From Chloroflexota bacterium (GTDB lineage: Bacteria > Chloroflexota > Anaerolineae > Aggregatilineales > UBA3940): a stretch of DNA of 6,972 nt. Below the pieces are notes generated by a model. The model ran no database searches. It saw only the letters and a list, made by a program, of their open reading frames with translations, and was not told where the DNA came from. Shown piece by piece: positions 1 to 5,801 of this stretch. The position numbers and the translations under genes are program-made. Position 1 is the stretch's first letter. The number at the start of each line of letters is the position of its first letter. The stretch covers positions 1 to 6,972 of the forward strand of contig DRKO01000020.1 in NCBI GenBank assembly GCA_011051745.1, read 5' to 3'.

Positions 1-924
1 GTATGGCGGGAGCGTCACCTGCCCGCCCTGATCGGGGCCGGACTGGGCGCGCTGACCGGAGGGCTGCTGTTTGCCGCGTTACACTTCCTGCCGGACGCGG
101 CAACCGCCTATCAACAATGGGTCATTCTGGGGCATTCACCGGTGGAGGTCACGCCCCTTACGCTGCTCCAGACAACGGGTCTCTGGCTGGTCAAGCAGTT
201 CTGGCAGGCTTACGGTGGGCTGGCAGCCCTGCAAACGGCGTACCTGCTGGCGGGGGTCGGCGGGCTGGTGATCTGGCGGCGTGACCGGTCAAGCGGTGCG
301 GTGCTCCTGCTGGCGGCGGTCTCGCTGCTGGCCTTCACCTTCCTGAAAGTCGGCAAGGGAGCGTACACCTCCACCCTGTGGCTCCCCTTCGTCAGCCTGA
401 TCATCGCCGCCGGACTGGAGCCGGTGGCCGACTATCTGGCAGGGAAGCTGCCCCGCCTTCAGGAGCTACCTCTGTATACCCTGCTCATCCTGCCCCTGCT
501 GGCGCTGAACCTGGCGGGCGACGGCTGGCTGGCATACCGCTTCCGGGAGACGAACTACCCGCGTCTGGTCGCCGAACTCGAGGAAGTCATCCCCCCGAAC
601 ACGCACATCATGGCTCAGAATATATGGTGGATAGGCCTGGCCCCCGGAAAGAGGGAGTTCACCACTTTCATCTATCTGGACATCCTCGCCAGCGACCGGG
701 GAGGACAGATCAGCGAGGAGGACGTGGCTGCCGAGTTCGCCGAACTTGGGATAGAATATGTCATTCTGGAGATCAAGGAGGGGGAAATCGCAGGCGGGTT
801 CCATCCGGCCTATCCCGTTTATGCCGCCTACATCACGGAGCACTGCCGCCCGTTGAAGCACATCGAAGTGCCGGACTACCCCGGCCCTCAGGAAAACATC
901 GTCTACGATTGCCGGAGGCCATAG
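1..924 (+). CDS. Membrane glycosyltransferase, GT-C/GT39 (PMT/ArnT-like), 3' part
   Basis: The frame is open from the first base to TAG at 922-924, giving 307 residues of a protein whose N-terminus lies outside the window. The visible part has about five hydrophobic segments (near residues 8-30, 74-91, 100-116, 123-138 and 155-172), separated by short basic loops. A soluble domain of about 130 residues follows, containing IPPNTHIMAQN, a WWIGLAPGKREF stretch and ELGIEYVILE. This layout of many helices and then a soluble tail, with an 'own the house by X, age Y'-type conserved pattern replaced by such aromatic loops, is common in GT39-like enzymes that move sugars from polyprenyl phosphates outside the membrane. 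The catalytic first loop with its acidic residues is not in the window, so the family call is inference. A polysaccharide export or polymerase membrane protein is an alternative. An SGNH hydrolase gene follows after 24 nt, which suggests co-transcription and a shared role in surface glycans. Confidence 0.6.
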   Translation, partial: VWRERHLPALIGAGLGALTGGLLFAALHFLPDAATAYQQWVILGHSPVEVTPLTLLQTTGLWLVKQFWQAYGGLAALQTAYLLAGVGGLVIWRRDRSSGAVLLLAAVSLLAFTFLKVGKGAYTSTLWLPFVSLIIAAGLEPVADYLAGKLPRLQELPLYTLLILPLLALNLAGDGWLAYRFRETNYPRLVAELEEVIPPNTHIMAQNIWWIGLAPGKREFTTFIYLDILASDRGGQISEEDVAAEFAELGIEYVILEIKEGEIAGGFHPAYPVYAAYITEHCRPLKHIEVPDYPGPQENIVYDCRRP

Positions 925-948
925 GTCACTGCCAGAAAGCACAGCGCA

Positions 949-2244
949 ATGGAAGAGTCAGGAGCAAGTAACGAGGCTCAAAAAGCGGGCTGCCTGCGGG
1001 CGACGCTCGCCCGGCTGGGGCTGGCAGCGTTCAGCCTGCTTATCACCTTTGCCCTGCTGGAAGGGTTCGCCCGCCTGATCTTCGCCCGCCAGCAACATCA
1101 GGCCGGACAATCCGAGGCGGTACGGCTCTACCGGCAGGATGACCGGCTGGAGTGGTCGCTCGTCCCGAACGGGCGGATGACGACCGTCACAGACGACGGC
1201 GAGGTGCTGATCGAGATCAACAGCCACGGCTTGCGGGATCGGGAATACGACTATGAGAAGCCGGAGAACACCTTCCGCATCCTGATTCTGGGCGACTCCT
1301 TCACCGAGGCGATGCAGGTCAACCTGGAGGACACGTACCACGCCCGCCTCGAGCGCCGCCTGAACGAAGAGCTGGGCGCGGCCACCGGCCTGCGGTTTGA
1401 GGTGATCAGCGGCGGGGTGGCTGGCTATGGCGTCACCCGCGAGATGATCTTCTACGAGGAGGAGGGCCGCCGTTATCAGCCCGATCTGGTGCTGATGGCC
1501 TTCTACATGGGCAACGACGTTCGCGACGATCACCCCGCGCTGGCACAGGAGGAACCCTTCCCCGGTATCTACCGGCGGCAGTTCTTCCAGATCGGAGAGG
1601 ACGGCGAGCTTGAGCCGCTGGTGCAGGCTGCCGATGAGAGCCTCGCGCCGGGGGCCGCTCAGGCGCAGGCGCAGGCCGGATCGCTCGTGAGGCGGATAGA
1701 CGCCTGGCTCTACGGCCACTCCCGCCTGTATTTCTACGTGCGACCTTTCCTGTCCGAACAGGTCCCCTTTATCCGGCGGATGCTGTATGCCATCGGTTTT
1801 GTGCAATCACCCGCACCGGTGCTTCCCAGATATTCGGACACCGACACAGAGGTTATCGAGGAGGCATGGGCACTGGAAGAGGCCCTGATCGCCCGCCTGC
1901 GCCGCGACGTTGAGGCGGATGGGGCAACGTATGCCATCATCATCATCCCGGATGCCCTTCAGATTCAGCCGGAGATGCTCCGCGAGAAGTATCCGCTTTT
2001 CTACCCCGCGTTGCTCGAGTCCATGGACCTCGAAAAGCCGGACCGCGCACTGATGGGCATCCTGAACCGGCAGGGCATCCCCTACCTGCGCCTGTACCCC
2101 GCCTTCGTCGAGTACCGGACCGAGACGGGCGAGACGCTCTACGGAAGTCACGGGCACTGGACGGTCGCCGGTCACCGGCTGGCAGCGGATCTGATCTACG
2201 AGTGGCTGGTGAGGGAGAGGCTCGTTCCGGACGGGGAGGGATAG
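949..2244 (+). CDS. Membrane-anchored SGNH/GDSL-type hydrolase
   Basis: The 431-residue protein has a short charged N-terminus and one membrane helix at about residues 20-45, then a soluble domain expected to lie outside the cytoplasm. The SGNH blocks are visible: block I LILGDSFTEA with nucleophile Ser117; block II GVAGYG with Gly159; block III YMGNDV with Asn189; and a C-terminal block GSHGHWTVAGH with His403 as the likely catalytic base. The preceding INSHGLRD...FRILILGDS pattern is typical of bacterial SGNH proteins related to surface-polysaccharide O-acyl esterases and transferases. Where many relatives have D-G-H-W, this protein has H-G-H-W (His401), so the usual block V Asp seems absent. 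A stretch near residues 225-245 is rich in Ala and Gln and is probably a linker. The ATG at 949 has only a weak AGAAAG upstream (934-939), so translation may depend on coupling to the gene before it. Removal or addition of acyl groups on an envelope glycan is inferred from the fold and the glycosyltransferase neighbour. The substrate is unknown. Confidence 0.8.
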   Translation: MEESGASNEAQKAGCLRATLARLGLAAFSLLITFALLEGFARLIFARQQHQAGQSEAVRLYRQDDRLEWSLVPNGRMTTVTDDGEVLIEINSHGLRDREYDYEKPENTFRILILGDSFTEAMQVNLEDTYHARLERRLNEELGAATGLRFEVISGGVAGYGVTREMIFYEEEGRRYQPDLVLMAFYMGNDVRDDHPALAQEEPFPGIYRRQFFQIGEDGELEPLVQAADESLAPGAAQAQAQAGSLVRRIDAWLYGHSRLYFYVRPFLSEQVPFIRRMLYAIGFVQSPAPVLPRYSDTDTEVIEEAWALEEALIARLRRDVEADGATYAIIIIPDALQIQPEMLREKYPLFYPALLESMDLEKPDRALMGILNRQGIPYLRLYPAFVEYRTETGETLYGSHGHWTVAGHRLAADLIYEWLVRERLVPDGEG

Positions 2245-2261
2245 ATAGTTCCCTGCACCTT

Positions 2262-2282
2262 TCCTGTGAATTTCGTACAGGA
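2262..2282 (+). other. Small inverted repeat after the SGNH gene
   Basis: TCCTGT and ACAGGA form a 6-bp dyad around a 9-nt AT-rich centre, 17 nt after the SGNH stop codon. No uninterrupted T-run follows, so it is a poor intrinsic terminator. It could be a weak terminator or a protein-binding dyad upstream of the response-regulator promoter. I see no better terminator between 2245 and 2444. Confidence 0.25.
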
Positions 2283-2291
2283 TTATGAACT

Positions 2292-2335
2292 TTGCATAAA
2301 AACGGCCCGGCAGGGGAGAAAAGCGATTGCATAAA
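2292..2335 (+). repeat. Direct repeat TTGCATAAA, two copies 35 bp apart
   Basis: Exact 9-mers TTGCATAAA lie at 2292-2300 and 2327-2335, about 3.3 helical turns apart, in the AT-richer gap upstream of the response regulator. The second copy supplies the -35-like hexamer of the candidate promoter. The pair could be activator or repressor half-sites. A chance match is possible in AT-rich DNA. Confidence 0.3.
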
Positions 2336-2354
2336 CGCCAGCAATGAATACAAT
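2327..2354 (+). promoter_or_regulatory. Candidate promoter of the response-regulator gene
   Basis: A -35-like TTGCAT (2327-2332) and a good -10 hexamer TACAAT (2349-2354) are separated by 16 nt, with AT-rich flanks that contrast with the GC-rich genes around. Initiation would fall near 2361 and give a leader of about 84 nt. That leader contains a 7-bp stem CCGGGGA/TCCCCGG (2380-2386 with 2399-2405) around a 12-nt loop, which has no T-run and is not a terminator. Confidence 0.4.
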
Positions 2355-2444
2355 GGTTGTTAAAGAAGAAGACGCGCTACCGGGGAACGTCGAAGCTCTC
2401 CCCGGAGCAATCCCTAGAGAAACTCTGCCAAGAGGCAAACTGCC

Positions 2445-2882
2445 ATGCCCGATCACGACATCCCTCACAAGCCAGTGACCTGGATGATCGTCGAAGATGA
2501 CGCCGCCATCCGTAACGTCATCCTGACAATGTGTGAACTATGGGAATTCCAGACGGTCGTATTCGAAGACGGCTTCCAGGCGATGGAATACCTCCGGGAC
2601 GAGAATCCGCCCCCACCCCTCCCCGATATAGCCCTGATTGACATCCGAATCCCCGGCCCCGCCGGGCACGAAATCGGCGCGATGATACGGGAGCACCCCG
2701 TGCTGAAAAACATAGGCGTGATCCTCATGACCGCCTACGAACTCCCCGGCTCGGAGGAGGAGCGGTATCTCGCGATGTCGGGGGCCGATCACCTGATCTA
2801 CAAACCCCTGCCTGCGATGGACGAACTCTTTAACCTCAGCAATGAGGTGATCGCCAAGCGACGGGCAAAGAACACCCCCTGA
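2445..2882 (+). CDS. Single-domain response regulator (CheY-like receiver)
   Basis: The 145-residue protein is one receiver domain with no output domain. The acidic pair Glu17-Asp18 (with Asp19) after a hydrophobic strand (VTWMIVEDD) binds Mg2+. Asp66 in ALIDIRIPG is the phosphoacceptor, Thr96 in ILMTAYE is the switch Thr, and Lys120-Pro121 in IYKPL is the conserved Lys with its cis-Pro. A Pro-rich loop (NPPPPLP, residues 54-60) precedes the phosphoacceptor strand and is slightly long for the family. AGAGG at 2431-2435, 9 nt before ATG, supports this start. No histidine kinase is nearby, so it is an orphan in this window. It has its own candidate promoter and a strong terminator and looks monocistronic. 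It should act in the cytoplasm by phosphorylation-dependent protein contact; the partner is unknown. Confidence 0.9.
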   Translation: MPDHDIPHKPVTWMIVEDDAAIRNVILTMCELWEFQTVVFEDGFQAMEYLRDENPPPPLPDIALIDIRIPGPAGHEIGAMIREHPVLKNIGVILMTAYELPGSEEERYLAMSGADHLIYKPLPAMDELFNLSNEVIAKRRAKNTP

Positions 2883-2884
2883 AA

Positions 2885-2927
2885 GCCCCGGCCATGCAGG
2901 CCAGCGGGGCGAGAGGGTTCCCCCTCT
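2885..2927 (+). other. Structured 3' region of the response-regulator mRNA (two hairpins)
   Basis: Starting 2 nt after the stop codon, GCCCC-GGCC (2885-2893) can pair with GGCC-(agc)-GGGGC (2899-2910). AGAGGG (2912-2917) then pairs with CCCTCT (2922-2927) around a 4-nt loop. Together with the terminator stem this makes three hairpins in a row, which may protect the transcript 3' end. The pairing is read directly from the sequence; the function is inference. Confidence 0.4.
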
Positions 2928-2940
2928 GCCTGCGGCCCCA

Positions 2941-2982
2941 TCCCGGCAACTCCGGCCCGCCGGAGCTGCCCGGGAGTTTTTT
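2941..2982 (+). terminator. Intrinsic terminator after the response regulator
   Basis: The apical stem CTCCGG/CCGGAG (2950-2955 with 2960-2965, loop CCCG) is extended by TCCCGGCA against TGCCCGGGA, with one mismatch and one bulged C. It is followed at once by AG and six T residues (2977-2982). This is a strong Rho-independent terminator for the plus strand and separates the response-regulator unit from the thr cluster. Confidence 0.9.
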
Positions 2983-2995
2983 CCTGCTAATCCCC

Positions 2996-3016
2996 GGCCT
3001 GAGGTACAATCAGGCC
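2996..3016 (+). promoter_or_regulatory. Perfect dyad overlapping a TACAAT -10 hexamer upstream of thrC
   Basis: GGCCTGA (2996-3002) and TCAGGCC (3010-3016) form a perfect 7-bp inverted repeat with a 7-nt centre. The centre carries most of TACAAT (3005-3010), a good -10 element, but no convincing -35 hexamer is present 16-18 nt upstream. The 21-bp symmetry around a -10 would fit a repressor operator for the thr cluster. A structured RNA is an alternative, but no T-run follows, so it is not a terminator. The leader to thrC would be about 60 nt. Confidence 0.4.
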
Positions 3017-3077
3017 AGGTTGCAGAACGATCTTTGATACCCTTCCTGTAGCCGGATCAAGCAAAGAGGAAAAGCAC

Positions 3078-4166
3078 ATGGCCTCAGACCTGCCCGCGTC
3101 GCCCTGGCCCGGCGTGGTCGCCCACTACCGGACGCTGATCGATCTCCCCCCCGACGCCCGCCCTGTGACGTTGCTGGAAGGCAACACCCCCCTGATCCCC
3201 GTCCCCCGGCTGGCCGACGCGCTGGGCGGCGGGTTCGACCTGTGGCTCAAGTACGAGGGGCTGAACCCGACCGGCTCGTTCAAAGACCGGGGGATGACGG
3301 CGGCGATCACGCAGGCGGTACACGCCGGCGCAGAGGCGGTGATCTGCGCCAGCACGGGCAACACAGCCGCCTCGGCGGCAGCCTACGCCGCGCGGGCCGG
3401 TCTGCGCTGCATCGTGATCGTGCCGGAGGGGAAGATCGCGAAGGGCAAGCTGGCCGGATCACTGGCTTACGGGGCCGAAGTGGTGAACATCAGCGGGAAC
3501 TTCGACGAGGGGCTGGCGCTCGTGCGCGAGGCGAGCGAACGCCTGCCCGTGACGCTCGTCAACTCGATCAACCCCTACCGGCTGGAGGGCCAGAAGACCG
3601 CCGCGTTTGAGATCGTGGATGTGCTGGGGGACGCGCCCGACTGGCTATGCCTGCCGGTCGGGAACGCAGGCAACATCACCGCCTACTGGATGGGCTTCGT
3701 CCAGTACCAGCAGGCCGGAAACGCTCACCATACCCCGCGCCTGCTGGGCGCACAGGCCGCCGGAGCAGCCCCCATCGTGCGCGGCGAGGTCGTCCCGAAC
3801 CCGGAGACCGTCGCGACCGCGATCCGGATCGGCAACCCGGCCCGCTGGCGGGAAGCCGCTCAGGCGCTCGAAGAGTCGGAGGGGCAGATTCTCGCCGTCA
3901 CAGATGGCGAGATACTGGAGGCCTGGCGGATGCTCTCAACGCTGGAGGGGGTTTTCGTCGAGCCAGCTTCGGCGGCGGGGGTGGCCGGGCTGCGGAAGCA
4001 GATCAGGGAGGGGGAAATAGACGTGCGAGGAAAGCGGATCGTGTGCGTGGTGACGGGGCACGGGTTGAAAGACCCGGAGATCGTGCTACGCTCGGCGGGC
4101 GAGATGGTCACGCTGGAGCCGGATTTCGACGCGCTGGCGGACTATCTGGAGATGCCCGCCACCTGA
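3078..4166 (+). CDS. thrC: Threonine synthase
   Basis: ThrC is a cytoplasmic PLP enzyme that converts O-phospho-L-homoserine and water to L-threonine and phosphate, the last step of threonine synthesis. The 362-residue length suits the short bacterial/archaeal class of threonine synthases. Visible fold-type II motifs are EGNTPLIPVPRL (residues 34-45); NPTGSFKDRG with the PLP-binding Lys69; STGNTAAS (92-99); NSINPYRLEGQKT (162-174), characteristic of threonine synthases; the phosphate-binding loop VGNAGN (194-199); and TGHGLKD (326-332) near the cofactor ring. AGAGGA at 3065-3070, 7 nt before ATG, supports the start. It is the first gene of a cluster that ends with homoserine kinase. The related threonine dehydratases and cysteine synthases lack the NSINPYR motif, so the assignment is firm. 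Confidence 0.95.
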   Translation: MASDLPASPWPGVVAHYRTLIDLPPDARPVTLLEGNTPLIPVPRLADALGGGFDLWLKYEGLNPTGSFKDRGMTAAITQAVHAGAEAVICASTGNTAASAAAYAARAGLRCIVIVPEGKIAKGKLAGSLAYGAEVVNISGNFDEGLALVREASERLPVTLVNSINPYRLEGQKTAAFEIVDVLGDAPDWLCLPVGNAGNITAYWMGFVQYQQAGNAHHTPRLLGAQAAGAAPIVRGEVVPNPETVATAIRIGNPARWREAAQALEESEGQILAVTDGEILEAWRMLSTLEGVFVEPASAAGVAGLRKQIREGEIDVRGKRIVCVVTGHGLKDPEIVLRSAGEMVTLEPDFDALADYLEMPAT

Positions 4167-4190
4167 GTCGCCTTTCTGCCCCGGCAGGCC

Positions 4191-4207
4191 GCAGCGAAGG
4201 GGGCTGC
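4191..4207 (+). promoter_or_regulatory. Ribosome binding site held in a hairpin loop
   Basis: GCAGC (4191-4195) and GCTGC (4203-4207) form a 5-bp stem whose 7-nt loop is GAAGGGG. This contains nearly the whole Shine-Dalgarno sequence, which ends 9 nt before the ATG at 4213. The short stem may display or modulate the site. It could equally be chance in GC-rich DNA. The SD itself decides the start of the 216-residue gene. Confidence 0.35.
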
Positions 4208-4212
4208 CTGGC

Positions 4213-4863
4213 ATGACCCACGAGCAGCAACGACCGATAGAAAGAGCGTTGCGAGAATACCGGGAGCTCTCATCTCAGGAGCGGAAAGCGATTGCCGCGC
4301 TGGGGCTGACAATCAGCGAGAGCCGGGTGCTCGCCTGCCTGAGAGTCGCCCGCCACCTGCTGGCGCAGGATCGCACCCTCGACTGGGCCAGACGAGAGCA
4401 AACATGGCACAGATGGCGGGATGAGACGATCCGTGCTCTGGAGGAAGCGTTACGCTACCGGGAGAACGAGCCGCTGGTGCTGGCGGTCGGCGTCCTCGTC
4501 GCGCTCTACCCGATGCTGGGGCTGGGGGCGTGGCTGATGGCCTACAAGACGCTGGAGGATGTCGCCAGAGTGGCCGGGCGGCGCGGGCTGGACATCAAAC
4601 GGGAACGGATCAGCCGCCCCCCGCGCCTGCGCGATCTCATCCGGCGAACCAGCCTGTGGGTCGGCCCGGCAGGCGAGGTGATCGGAGGGGAGGCGCCGGG
4701 CGACGACAGGCGCGAGGCGCTGGCCCGGCAGGGATACCGTGAGACGGGGGGCGTGGCCCTCACGCATCACACCCCTGAGGCGGTGATGCGGCTGGTCGGG
4801 GCCGTGATGCCCGTTGTGTGGCACAGCGAGGGGGAGGTAACGCTCATCGCGCCAGCCCCCTGA
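4213..4863 (+). CDS. Unrecognised protein encoded between thrC and thrB
   Basis: I do not recognise this 216-residue protein. The first 80 residues are charged and predicted mostly helical (for example ERALREYREL and EETIRALEEAL-like runs around residues 10-20 and 69-80), with three Trp residues near 58-68. Residues 87-111 contain no charged residue and could be one membrane helix, though a buried amphipathic pair of helices is possible. A very basic stretch follows (residues 119-145, many Arg), which would be cytoplasmic if the segment spans the membrane. The C-terminal part (about 146-216) has short beta-like segments with HHTPEAV near 185-191. There is a good Shine-Dalgarno sequence, the third codon positions are GC-rich in this frame, and it lies 46 nt after thrC and 13 nt before thrB. 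It is therefore almost certainly real and co-transcribed with them. Position suggests a link to threonine metabolism, but no motif supports a particular activity. Confidence 0.75.
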   Translation: MTHEQQRPIERALREYRELSSQERKAIAALGLTISESRVLACLRVARHLLAQDRTLDWARREQTWHRWRDETIRALEEALRYRENEPLVLAVGVLVALYPMLGLGAWLMAYKTLEDVARVAGRRGLDIKRERISRPPRLRDLIRRTSLWVGPAGEVIGGEAPGDDRREALARQGYRETGGVALTHHTPEAVMRLVGAVMPVVWHSEGEVTLIAPAP

Positions 4864-4876
4864 CGGAAGAGAGAAC

Positions 4877-5800
4877 ATGACAGAAAGCATGAGACGGCAG
4901 GCGGTGCGGGTCAGCGTCCCGGCGACATCGGCCAACCTCGGCCCCGGCTTCGACTGCCTGGGGCTGGCACTCGGACTCCTGAACACCGTCGAGCTGGCCG
5001 CCGCCGGAAACGGGGTGACAATCGAGATTCGGGGGGAGGGCGCGGACAGCCTCCCACGAGACGAGAGCAACGCCGTTGTGCGGGCGGCGCTGGCCGTCTT
5101 CGAGAGGGCAGGGGAGAGGCCGCCCGGACTCCACTTCTCGATGGAGAACCGCATCCCGCCGGGGAGCGGGCTGGGCAGCAGCGCGGCGGCGCTGGTCGGG
5201 GGCGTGGTGGCGGCTAACGCACTGCTCGGCGGGCCGCTGAGCGCGGAGGAGATGCTCCGGCTGGCGATCCGGCTGGAGGGCCACCCGGACAACGTGACCG
5301 CCGCGCTGCTGGGCGGGCTGACGGTGAGCAGTCAGGGGCCGTGCGGGCTGATCACGCGGCGGGTGGAGGTGGCCGATATGCAGGTGGTGATCGCCCTGCC
5401 CGCGATCCGGCTCTCGACCGGAGAGCAACGGGCCGCCCTGCCCCGGCAGGTTCCCCTCAAAGAGGCGGCGGCCAACATCGGGCGGGCGGCGCTGGTAATC
5501 GAGGCCCTGCGGACGGGGGACTTCGATCTGCTGGGGGAGGCGATGTGTGATCACCTGCATGAACCCACCCGCCGGAAGGCGATCACGGGCTATGACGAGG
5601 CGGTCAGGGCAGCCCGGAACGCAGGGGCGGCGGCGGTGGCGATCAGCGGGGCCGGACCGTCGCTGATCGCCTTCGCGGCGGGCGGACATGAGGCCATCGG
5701 GGAAGCAATGGCAGAGGCCTTCCGGGAGGCAACCGGAAAGCCCGCCCGCGTCCGGGTGTTGCCGGTCGAGCAGCACGGGGCGCAGGTCGTCACCCTCTAG
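4877..5800 (+). CDS. thrB: Homoserine kinase
   Basis: ThrB is a cytoplasmic GHMP-superfamily kinase that phosphorylates L-homoserine with ATP to O-phosphohomoserine, the substrate of the ThrC encoded two genes upstream. The 307-residue length is typical. GHMP motif 1 is VPATSANLGPGFDCLGLAL (14-32), motif 2 (the ATP loop) is PPGSGLGSSAAA (94-105), EGHPDNV (134-140) holds the conserved Glu134, and motif 3 is ISGAGPSL (256-263). The SANLGPGFD and EGHPDN signatures separate it from mevalonate and galactose kinases. GGAAGAGAG (4865-4873) just before ATG 4877 serves as ribosome binding site. Met5 (4889) is a possible but less likely start. It is the last gene of the thr cluster, and its stop codon is one base from the stop of the opposing peptidase gene, with no terminator hairpin visible between them. 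Confidence 0.95.
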   Translation: MTESMRRQAVRVSVPATSANLGPGFDCLGLALGLLNTVELAAAGNGVTIEIRGEGADSLPRDESNAVVRAALAVFERAGERPPGLHFSMENRIPPGSGLGSSAAALVGGVVAANALLGGPLSAEEMLRLAIRLEGHPDNVTAALLGGLTVSSQGPCGLITRRVEVADMQVVIALPAIRLSTGEQRAALPRQVPLKEAAANIGRAALVIEALRTGDFDLLGEAMCDHLHEPTRRKAITGYDEAVRAARNAGAAAVAISGAGPSLIAFAAGGHEAIGEAMAEAFREATGKPARVRVLPVEQHGAQVVTL

Positions 5801-5801
5801 C

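Noticed and set aside
771..790. Near-identical 20-mers at 771-790 and 4001-4020 (18 of 20 bases), with a shorter copy near 6560 on the minus strand
   Set aside because: The first two both encode an I-K/R-E-G-E-I stretch in unrelated proteins and the third is a ribosome binding site, so shared codon choice and chance explain them better than a mobile repeat.
958..1806. Antisense open frame (282 codons) opposite the SGNH gene
   Set aside because: The plus-strand frame has clear SGNH motifs; the antisense product has no recognisable motif and reflects codon bias.
2245..2444. Riboswitch in the 200-nt gap before the response regulator
   Set aside because: One 7-bp stem is present, but no conserved core of a known riboswitch class (for example c-di-GMP or cobalamin) could be recognised.
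2941..2982. Attenuator or T-box reading of the terminator upstream of thrC
   Set aside because: It lies upstream of the candidate thrC -10 and directly after the response regulator; no leader peptide, T-box consensus or alternative antiterminator stem was seen.
4450..5292. Long antisense open frame (280 codons) opposite the orphan gene and thrB
   Set aside because: It overlaps the well-supported thrB and the orphan gene, has Ser/Pro/Arg-rich low-complexity content typical of antisense frames in GC-rich DNA, and has no domain.
4844..5776. Antisense open frame (310 codons) opposite thrB
   Set aside because: It lies almost entirely opposite the thrB GHMP motifs and reads as Arg/Pro/Gln/His-rich shadow sequence.
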